Shown here piece by piece: positions 33,340 through 40,009 of a stretch of 64,000 bases of DNA (position 1 is the stretch's first letter; every line of letters starts with the position of its first letter). The notes beneath the pieces were generated by a model. It was not told the DNA's origin. It was given only the letters and a program-made list of their open reading frames with translations, and ran no database searches. Location of the stretch: assembly GCA_045863555.1 (NCBI GenBank), contig BTUU01000005.1, forward strand, positions 1 through 64,000. The letters are read 5' to 3'. A program made the translations under genes and the position numbers. Source of the DNA: JACRLV01 sp045863555 (GTDB taxonomy: Bacteria; Planctomycetota; Phycisphaerae; UBA1845; Fen-1342).

Positions 33340-34766
33340 TCTTTGTCCCGCAATAATTGTATCGATGCAATAGATATACACCACAATAAACCGTGAGTTG
33401 AACTTGGTTGACAATCATATCTTGTGTGTACTTTAGCGCCATTTAACGCGTTATCGTTATAGACAGACATAACGGCATCAACACTCTCTTTTTGATCGAG
33501 AACCCGTGGATCGACTACGCACCCGCCAGCCCCCGCCGTCTCGAAGACACCGCGCGTCTTGTCGCTGTAGGCAACCGCAGCCGTCGGCACGCCGCTCGAA
33601 AGACCGGCGATCGTCGCGTGCATGCGCGTGCCGCAGAACCAGTCGCAGCGGCTGATGAGCCACTTGGCCTCACGGCAATCCGTCAGCGGCGGGGCCGCGG
33701 CCAGACGGGTCGCGGCGGCGGCACGGACCGACGTGTCGCCCCGCAACGCAGCCAGGACGGCGTCATTCGCTCCCGGGTCGGACTCGTAATGGCCTGGCGG
33801 CGTCACCACGTGCGGGATCAGGAGGACGTTGGAATCGGTCTCCAGCAACACGCGGCGGAGGAAGCCGTGAACGATCTCGCGATAGTCGGCTTTGAAGCCG
33901 TAACGGTCACGCATCGCGACGGGGTCGTTGTAGATGAGGCCGCTGACATTCAAACCCACGAGGGGTGGGAAGGTGGGAACGTGGGAAGGTGGGAAGGGGG
34001 CGCCGTCCACCGTCCGCCGGCCACCAGCCTGATCGCGGCCGCGTTCGCGGAGCCAGCCTGCGATCGGTTCGGGCATCGCGACGCGCGGCGGGCGGGATTC
34101 CAGAGCGAACGCGACGTCGACGCCGCAGCGGTGGCGGTCGGGATCGAATGCACCTCCCAGCAGGTCGCGGAGGATCTCGAAGCTGCGCGGGTCGCGGGCC
34201 CAGCACATCGACGCGCGCTTCACAATCTCGGAAGCCCGGCGGCGGACGGCGGGATCGCGGAAAGGGCCATAGGTCTGGGGCATCAGGATCAGCGGCACTC
34301 CCAGGTCGAGCGCGAGCTGCTTGGGTGCGACCACCGACTCGAACCGCTTCGGGCCGTACAGGTCCGTGAAGCTGTCGCCGCCGGAGATGTCGAGGACTGC
34401 GTCGGCCGAGCGGATCGCCTCGACGACGGGATTGCCCAGGCCGCCGAGGCGGGCCGACCAGCGGATGTTCCAGAAGGTCTCGCGCTGCCAGATGCGGCGG
34501 GAGGATTTCGCACCGAGGCGGTCGAAGACGAACGGGCCGGCGGCGAACGTGATCGCATCGCGGCGGCGGCCGCGGCCGAAATCGAAGACGGTGACCTCCG
34601 GTGCGGGGTCGAGGCGGGCGAGCTCCTGCAAGACGGAATAGCAGAGGGCCGAGACGCCGAGATTGGACGTGTCGGGGGCCGCGCCGAAATAGCAGAGACG
34701 CAGCGGGCGCGACGGCCGCGGCGGGGCGCCTGAAACGGCCTGAGATTCCACGGTCGCGGTGGTCAT
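33336..34766 (-). CDS. Polysaccharide pyruvyltransferase family protein
   Basis: The product is 476 residues. This family adds a pyruvate ketal from phosphoenolpyruvate to a sugar of the polymer. The GT-B-like halves show LRLCYFGAAPDTSNLGVSAL, ADAVLDISGGDSFTDLYG and LILMPQTYGPFRDP, then WLISRCDWFCGTRMHATIAG, the conserved R-x-H motif of CsaB/WcaK relatives. An 8-bp repeat array (33965-33999) is translated in frame as FPPSHVPTFPP between the two halves, a linker not expected in homologues. The last 45 residues are encoded by lower-GC DNA and have no family match. Confidence 0.86.
   Translation of the reverse strand: MTTATVESQAVSGAPPRPSRPLRLCYFGAAPDTSNLGVSALCYSVLQELARLDPAPEVTVFDFGRGRRRDAITFAAGPFVFDRLGAKSSRRIWQRETFWNIRWSARLGGLGNPVVEAIRSADAVLDISGGDSFTDLYGPKRFESVVAPKQLALDLGVPLILMPQTYGPFRDPAVRRRASEIVKRASMCWARDPRSFEILRDLLGGAFDPDRHRCGVDVAFALESRPPRVAMPEPIAGWLRERGRDQAGGRRTVDGAPFPPSHVPTFPPLVGLNVSGLIYNDPVAMRDRYGFKADYREIVHGFLRRVLLETDSNVLLIPHVVTPPGHYESDPGANDAVLAALRGDTSVRAAAATRLAAAPPLTDCREAKWLISRCDWFCGTRMHATIAGLSSGVPTAAVAYSDKTRGVFETAGAGGCVVDPRVLDQKESVDAVMSVYNDNALNGAKVHTRYDCQPSSTHGLLWCISIASIQLLRDKE
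33965..33999. repeat. Short tandem repeat, period 8 (GTGGGAAN), inside a CDS
   Basis: The plus strand reads gtgggaag, gtgggaac, gtgggaag, gtgggaag, ggggg. On the coding (minus) strand it adds a Pro/Phe/Ser-rich segment to the pyruvyltransferase. It is the third member of the same short-array type in this window. Confidence 0.85.
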
Positions 34767-34804
34767 GGTTGAACGGGCCCGCCGCTGCGGCGAGACTGGT
34801 CCGC

Positions 34805-35191
34805 ATGGAGACGCTCATCGCCGGAGAGAACCTGCACGGATGGCCGGCGACGGTCGTCGAGGTCGTGCGGGCAGTCAAGGGCGGGTTTGCGTGGTGCAGT
34901 CAGCATGCCGTGCTCGGGGTGCCGGTTGACTGGATCGTGCGGTTTTTCAGCCTCGGCGGGCTGCACCTGGTGCTCGCGCGGCGGATCGGGGCAGCGCGGT
35001 CCGCGTGGATCTGCGGCGCGATCCTGATCGCGAAGGAGACGTTCGATGTTGTCGCCGTGCTCGACCCGGCGAGGCCGCGGTGGCCGGGGATGGATGACCT
35101 CGCGGACATCCTCTCCGGGGCCGCGGGGATCGCGGCAGCGGAGGGGGTAAGGCGGGTGATGATGCGGCGGTGGAGGGGGGCCGCCGAGTGA
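34805..35191 (+). CDS. Small membrane protein of unknown function
   Basis: The product is 128 residues from ATG 34805. Three hydrophobic segments are likely: VVRAVKGGFAWCSQHAVLGV, IVRFFSLGGLHLVLA and SAWICGAILIA. A KETFDVVAVLD...WPGMDDLADILSGAAGI stretch resembles the end of small VanZ-like proteins, but this is only a loose similarity. It diverges from the pyruvyltransferase with 38 bp between starts. The opposite strand also carries long open frames, so reality is likely but not certain. Confidence 0.5.
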   Translation: METLIAGENLHGWPATVVEVVRAVKGGFAWCSQHAVLGVPVDWIVRFFSLGGLHLVLARRIGAARSAWICGAILIAKETFDVVAVLDPARPRWPGMDDLADILSGAAGIAAAEGVRRVMMRRWRGAAE

Positions 35192-35239
35192 TGATGCGGC
35201 GGCGCGAACGGAGCGTGGATTCTGTCGCCCCCCGGGCTT

Positions 35240-35545
35240 TGAATCCGGTCCGCCCCTCACCCCCGGCTTGCGCCGGGGGCTACAGTCTGACGCCCCATCC
35301 GGGGCTGAATACGTCGGACTCGGAGGTCCGACACGCGACCGTCGTTGCGCGACGGGGACCCGACTTGCGTCGGGGGTTCGGATTCGGACGCCCCGGCTCA
35401 CGCCGGAGGCTACAGTCTGACGCCCCATCCGGGGCTGAAGGCGTCGGACACGGAGGTCCGACACCACTATCTCAGATGCGCGGACTCGGGGGTCCGGCGC
35501 CAGGCGCGGCCGGCGGACGCCGAGGTCCGACGCATCAGCGACGCG
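35240..35545. repeat. Palindrome-rich direct repeats, 130-bp unit
   Basis: A block ctacagtctgacgccccatc continuing cggggctgaa occurs at 35280-35309 and 35410-35439. Each copy is preceded by a CCGGC/GCCGG hairpin and followed by the perfect palindrome gtcggac-N6-gtccgac (35313-35332 and 35443-35462). Two degenerate ggac/gtcc hairpins follow to about 35541. This fills the 413-bp gap between 35191 and EpsI; no gene was found there. Confidence 0.85.
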
Positions 35546-35604
35546 AGAAACCGCCCGCTGGCGCGGCGGGTTCTGAGCGATGAACCGTTTGCGTCGGCCG
35601 GCGA

Positions 35605-36513
35605 TCAATGAACTCCCTCCGCCGATGCTGCCGCCCCGCTTTCCGGCGTCGACGCTGCCGACCCCGCTGCGGCGGCCGTGAACTCCGGCGTGCCGGGGAG
35701 CAGGCGGCGGAGCTCGGCCGCGGAATCGAGCGCGAAGGACTTGACCGCTTCGATCGCCGCCTCCTCGCTGGTCACGATCGGGGCCATGACCTGAACCTGG
35801 GCCACGTAGCGGCCGAAATCGCCGCTGAGATTCGGCGTGCGCCACGCGGCACTCCAGAAGCTCTTCTCGTCGATCGTGTACGCACCCGCGAGCACGTAGT
35901 AGTTCAGCACGATCGCACGCGTCTCGACGAGGTCGGATTTCAGGAATGAATGGACCATCCCCACGAGGCCGTGCGACTCGTCGAGCGAAACATTCCGCGT
36001 GTAGAGGTGCGAAAAACCCGCCGACGGATAGCAGACCGTCGGACGGTGTTGGAGCATCGTCCGCGGCCGGGCCGTGTAGCCGACGTAGACATTCACGTTC
36101 TGGCCCGTGAGGGCCCTGCGATACGTGCGGCTGAGAAAATCGTCGTTGCCCGCGACGCGCTGCACGCCCTCGGAGACGGGCACCTCCACGCCCTGCCAGT
36201 CGCCCAGCGTCAGCGGCAGGGCCGAGAGCGGCGTCGGAAGCGCGATCTTCTCCAGGGCCTCGGAGCCGAAAACCGCGACGGCCGCACGATAGCCCGCGCC
36301 GCCCAGCAGCAGCAGGAGCACGGCGACGATGACCCCGGACCGCCGGGGCGGGGCGGCCCGCGGCGGACGCACCGGCGGCGACGCCGCCGCTACGTGCATC
36401 GCGGGCCCCGCATCAGTGCCCCCCGCCGGGGCGGTTCGTGGACGAGCGGCCGTTGGACGCGGCGCGGCCACGGCGGCGCGACGCGGACGCCGAAGCGTCA
36501 GCCTGCGGCTCAT
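35605..36513 (-). CDS. EpsI family exosortase-associated protein
   Basis: The product is 302 residues from ATG 36513, which has a GAGGGGG site; the gene overlaps the exosortase by 101 bp. About 55 Pro/Ala-rich cytoplasmic residues precede a single membrane helix (SGVIVAVLLLLLGGAGYRAAVAVF). The periplasmic EpsI domain follows with LPLTLGDWQGVEVPVS, NVYVGYTARPRTMLQHRPTV with CYPSAGF, VHSFLKSD and IVLNYYVLAG. EpsI-type proteins are encoded with or fused to exosortases in exopolysaccharide loci; the conserved Cys in HRPTVCYPSAGF is present. Exact biochemistry is unknown. Confidence 0.87.
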   Translation of the reverse strand: MSRRLTLRRPRRAAVAAPRPTAARPRTAPAGGTDAGPAMHVAAASPPVRPPRAAPPRRSGVIVAVLLLLLGGAGYRAAVAVFGSEALEKIALPTPLSALPLTLGDWQGVEVPVSEGVQRVAGNDDFLSRTYRRALTGQNVNVYVGYTARPRTMLQHRPTVCYPSAGFSHLYTRNVSLDESHGLVGMVHSFLKSDLVETRAIVLNYYVLAGAYTIDEKSFWSAAWRTPNLSGDFGRYVAQVQVMAPIVTSEEAAIEAVKSFALDSAAELRRLLPGTPEFTAAAAGSAASTPESGAAASAEGVH

Positions 36514-37396
36514 GGAAAACCCCCTCGACAAAGTCGATCGACCTGAGCACGCCCCAGAGCATCAGCAGGGCCAGCGGCATCATCGCCAGGCCGGCGAAAT
36601 CGTGGAACGTGAGATTCAGCGTCGGATCGCGGGCGTAGTGAACAAACAGGGCCGTCGCGAAGCCGCGGATCGCGTTCGCGAGAACCGCGATGGGCAGGCT
36701 GCTGGCCACGAGGATCGCCCGCCGCCACCACGGGCCGCGGACGAAGAACGCGAGCGTGGCCGCGATGAAGACGAAGGCCGAAAGCAGGCGCAGGCCACTG
36801 CACGCCTCGGTCACGGCGATCTGCGTGCCGCCCTCCATGCGGATGATGTTGCCCTCGCGAATGATGTAATAGCCGAAGAGCTCCAGCGAGAACGCGGTCA
36901 TCTGCGTCGCGGCGTTCTGGAGCGGGACGGCGATGGACTCGTGCACGCGGGCGGGCAGCGGAATCATGAGCACGAGGAAGAGCAGCACCCAGCGCAGGCG
37001 GCCAAAGAGCACCCAACCGCCCGCCAGCAGCACGAGGCCGGCGATCGCGAGCACGAAGGCGTAGCGCTCGCCCGAGGCCGAGCCGAACCAGACGCCCGCG
37101 AAGCGCAGCAGCTCGGCCGCCAGCAGAAGGCCGATGCCCGACCACGCGGGGCGCCGCGGCAGCGCGGCCAGCTCCGCCCGGCGACGCCAGACGATGAACG
37201 CGGCGACGAACGGGACGAGGCGGCCGACGGAGTAATCCTCGTTGCGCGACCAGAACGTGTTCAACTCCAGGATCGTCGGCAGGTAGCTCCACGCCAGCGC
37301 GGCCGCCAGCACGCCGAGCGCCAGCCAGACGGACGAGATCGATCGATGTCCGCCGATCGCGGGGGGCATCGACGGCGACGCGTGGGCGCGACTCAT
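36413..37396 (-). CDS. Exosortase (PEP-CTERM sorting transpeptidase/protease)
   Basis: The product is 327 residues with eight or so membrane helices. The catalytic triad of the family is intact: Cys199 in TEACSGLR, Arg244 in LANAIRG and His265 in FHDFAG. It recognises the C-terminal PEP/VPLP signal of exported proteins at the inner membrane and cleaves or transfers them. The ATG at 37396 overlaps the rfbD stop by 4 bp, and the gene runs into epsI. Its location inside the polysaccharide operon follows the known pairing of exosortases with EPS genes. Candidate substrates are the four VPLP-CTERM-like proteins at 5.7-10.7 kb. The C-terminal tail past residue 300 is Arg/Ser-rich. Confidence 0.92.
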   Translation of the reverse strand: MSRAHASPSMPPAIGGHRSISSVWLALGVLAAALAWSYLPTILELNTFWSRNEDYSVGRLVPFVAAFIVWRRRAELAALPRRPAWSGIGLLLAAELLRFAGVWFGSASGERYAFVLAIAGLVLLAGGWVLFGRLRWVLLFLVLMIPLPARVHESIAVPLQNAATQMTAFSLELFGYYIIREGNIIRMEGGTQIAVTEACSGLRLLSAFVFIAATLAFFVRGPWWRRAILVASSLPIAVLANAIRGFATALFVHYARDPTLNLTFHDFAGLAMMPLALLMLWGVLRSIDFVEGVFHEPQADASASASRRRGRAASNGRSSTNRPGGGH

Positions 37397-38292
37397 GCCG
37401 ACGCCCCGGAGGCAGCCGACGACGCGGCCGCGGGGGACTCCCCGCGACGCTCCAGATACTCGGCCAGCATTTCACGCCAGCCGGGCACGGCCGCGACGCC
37501 GAGGCCCGCGACGCGCTGGCACGCCAGGGCCGAGAAGCGGGGGCGGCGGGCCTTCGTGGGATATTCATCGGCCGGCACGGGCGCCACCCGGGCGGGCAGA
37601 TGGGCGAGGCGGAAAATCTCGGCGGCGAACTCCGCCCAACTGCAATGATCGGGCGCGGCCACGTGCAGCACGCCCGTCGCAGGGGAGCTGAGCAGCTCAA
37701 CCAGCGCCCGCGACAGGGCCAGCGTCGACGTCGGCGACATCCACTGGTCGCGGACGACGCGGACCTCGCCCGCCTCACGGCCGAGGCGGAGCATCGTCTC
37801 GACGAAGTTGCCGCCCTTGCCGCGGGCGCCGGCATGGCCAAAAAGGCTCGCCGAGCGAACCACGAGCGAAGCCGGGCAGGCCGACTGCGTCGCGCATTCA
37901 CCGGCGAGCTTGGACCAGCCGTAGACATTCAGCGGAGCGGGGCGATCGTACTCCGCATAGGGAATCAACCGCTGCGACTCGCCGCCGAAGACGTAATCGG
38001 TCGAGATGAAGAGGAGACGGGCCTCGATCGCCGCGCAGGCCCGGGCGACATGCAGCGCCCCCTCGGCGTTGACCGCAAGCGCGTCGCGGACGCGGTCTTC
38101 AGCCTCCTCGACATTCGTCCACGCCGCACAGTTCACGACGTGCGTCGGGGCGAGCGAGCGGAGCGTCGCGAGGACCGCGCCGGCGTCGGTGACGTCGAAC
38201 TCGGGCATGTCGAGGCCGACCGCGGATGCGCCGATGGCCTGCATCAGGTCGACGCCGAGCTGGCCGCGCGAACCGATCACCGCGACGCGCAC
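37393..38292 (-). CDS. rfbD: dTDP-4-dehydrorhamnose reductase
   Basis: The product is 299 residues from GTG 38292 with a GGAGGG site, starting inside the end of the upstream gene. It is an extended SDR with AVIGSRGQLG (NADPH loop), VVNCAAWTNVEEAED, LLFISTDYVFGG and VYGWSKLAGE holding the Tyr-x3-Lys pair. It performs the last step of dTDP-L-rhamnose synthesis. Of the pathway, an RmlC-like cupin is also present at 44887-45366; no RmlA or RmlB orthologue was identified, so those steps must be encoded elsewhere. Confidence 0.9.
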   Translation of the reverse strand: MRVAVIGSRGQLGVDLMQAIGASAVGLDMPEFDVTDAGAVLATLRSLAPTHVVNCAAWTNVEEAEDRVRDALAVNAEGALHVARACAAIEARLLFISTDYVFGGESQRLIPYAEYDRPAPLNVYGWSKLAGECATQSACPASLVVRSASLFGHAGARGKGGNFVETMLRLGREAGEVRVVRDQWMSPTSTLALSRALVELLSSPATGVLHVAAPDHCSWAEFAAEIFRLAHLPARVAPVPADEYPTKARRPRFSALACQRVAGLGVAAVPGWREMLAEYLERRGESPAAASSAASGASA

Positions 38293-39980
38293 AGGTCCCT
38301 CCGACCGGCCGACCCGCGACGGGCGGCCGGAATGAGCCAATCCACCGGAATCGGCCAGCGACCACCGAGCGTGACGAGCGTCACGAAGAGGATCGCCAGG
38401 TCGAGCCGGACCGACTGATGCTCGACATAGAGATTATCGAAGTAGATCCACTGGTAGAAATCGCTCTGGCCGCGGTCGTGGCGGCAGACCTGCCACAGGC
38501 CCGTGATGCCGGGCTGGACGGCCAGGCGCGTCTTGCGCCAGGGCATGCAGAGCTGATTCTCGCGGAAGGGCGAGGGGCGCGGGCCGATGAGGCTCATGTC
38601 GCCGCGGAGGACGTTGAAGAGCTGCGGCAGCTCGTCGAGATTGGACTTGCGGAGGAAGTCACCGATCGGCGTGACACGCGGGTCGCGATCCATCTTGAAC
38701 TGCGGGCCGTCGACCTTGTTCTGGGCGTAGAGCTCGCGCTGCCGGGCGTGGGCATCGGGGACCATCGTGCGGAACTTCCAGCACATGAACCGTCGACCGT
38801 CGCGGCCCTCGCGCTCGTGGCCGAAGAAGACCGGCCCCGGGGAGGTGAGCTTGATGAGCGCCGCCACGCCCGCGAGCAGCGGCGACAGCAGGAGCAGGCC
38901 GCCGAGGCTGAGGACCAGATCGGCCGTGCGCTTGCAGACGCGCGAAACAAGGCCCATCGGACGCGTGGCCGCCGGACAGCCGACGGGCGTCGTCAGAAAC
39001 GGCGAATAGGCGCGCTCGGGCGGCAGGACGGCGTCGCCCGCGACGATCTGATCCGCGAGCTGCGCGCCGGACGCGACGCCGGAACCCGGCCAGACGCAGA
39101 CGCGCGACAGGAGCGCGCCGGCCTCGACGCGGGCGCGCGGACCGATGACCGCGGGACCGATGATGCGACAGCCGGGGCCGATCTCCGCGCCGGCGTGCAC
39201 CGCGACCGCGCCGATCAGGCGGGCGGAGGCGTCCACCCGGGCATCCGGGGCGACCCATGTCGATGCCAGGGGCTTGTGCGCGGCATCCGCTGCCGCGCCG
39301 CGAGACTCGGCGGCGAACCGGTGCTCCAGCAGTTCCAGAACGCCCGCGGGCCGCGAGACCTCGACGGCGGGAACGGTCGCGAGGAGGTCGATCGCGGGGA
39401 CGCCGGCCGCGGAGAGGCGACCGCGGAGCGTCGCGAGATCCGGCGGCGCCGCGCCGAGGGCGTCGCGGAGGATGCCGGCCGGGAGAACCGTCGCGAAAAC
39501 CGCGCTGCCGCCGTGATGCGTGACGCCGTGGAACCGGCGGCGAAGGCGGTGGAGTTGACCGTCGTCCGACAGCTCGGCCGACTCTTCGATCGCGCCGTGG
39601 GCGGCGGCGTCCGTGAGCAGGTAGCGGACGGGCGGCGAATCCGCCGCGGAGGCCAGCAGCGATCGCAGGCCGTCGCCGTAGGGCTGAACGCGGCGGGCGT
39701 CGACGAGGAGGAGCAGGTCCGCGGGCTCGGCGCGATCGAGAAAACCCGCCCAGGCGCTGCGATCGAGCCGCGGGACGCGTGAATCGGAGTTCCGGTCGAA
39801 TGGCGTCGAGCCTTCGCCGTCGAGCACGACGACCCGATCGATCGACAGGCCCGCGAGGCGCTCGCGGTGGAACTCGAGCAGCGAGCCGCGCGGAAGCGGG
39901 AGGTCAAGGACGCCGCCAGCGCGGCTCGCGCCCGGCGAGCCGTCGATCGGAGTGTCGAGAAGGATGCAGGTCAGTGACAT
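38277..39980 (-). CDS. Nucleotidyltransferase-like/hexapeptide/sugar phosphotransferase fusion
   Basis: The product is 567 residues in three parts. Residues 1-230 resemble a reduced nucleotidyltransferase fold without the usual G-x-G-T-R-P loop, so it is probably inactive or regulatory. Residues 243-320 form a left-handed beta-helix (VAPDARVDASARLIGAVAVH then AGAEIGPGCRIIGPAVIGPR). From residue 348 the bacterial sugar transferase domain begins: one hydrophobic hairpin (DLVLSLGGLLLLSPLLAGVA), then SPGPVFF, FMCWKFRTM, LRKSNLDELPQLFNVLRGDM, SLIGPRPS and PGITGLWQV. The last part should load the first sugar-1-phosphate onto the lipid carrier. The fusion with an NTase/hexapeptide front is unusual. 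Confidence 0.88.
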   Translation of the reverse strand: MSLTCILLDTPIDGSPGASRAGGVLDLPLPRGSLLEFHRERLAGLSIDRVVVLDGEGSTPFDRNSDSRVPRLDRSAWAGFLDRAEPADLLLLVDARRVQPYGDGLRSLLASAADSPPVRYLLTDAAAHGAIEESAELSDDGQLHRLRRRFHGVTHHGGSAVFATVLPAGILRDALGAAPPDLATLRGRLSAAGVPAIDLLATVPAVEVSRPAGVLELLEHRFAAESRGAAADAAHKPLASTWVAPDARVDASARLIGAVAVHAGAEIGPGCRIIGPAVIGPRARVEAGALLSRVCVWPGSGVASGAQLADQIVAGDAVLPPERAYSPFLTTPVGCPAATRPMGLVSRVCKRTADLVLSLGGLLLLSPLLAGVAALIKLTSPGPVFFGHEREGRDGRRFMCWKFRTMVPDAHARQRELYAQNKVDGPQFKMDRDPRVTPIGDFLRKSNLDELPQLFNVLRGDMSLIGPRPSPFRENQLCMPWRKTRLAVQPGITGLWQVCRHDRGQSDFYQWIYFDNLYVEHQSVRLDLAILFVTLVTLGGRWPIPVDWLIPAARRGSAGRRDLCASR

Positions 39981-40009
39981 GACGTGCGAATTGCGGGCGA
40001 GCGCCGGGC

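Noticed and set aside
34601..34804. N-terminal extension of the small membrane protein starting at 34805
   Set aside because: It overlaps the start of the pyruvyltransferase on the other strand and is Arg/Pro-rich; ATG 34805 begins sequence with normal composition.
36329..37648. Plus-strand open frame opposite the exosortase and EpsI
   Set aside because: Exosortase motifs with the catalytic triad are on the minus strand; the antisense product is low-complexity and charged.
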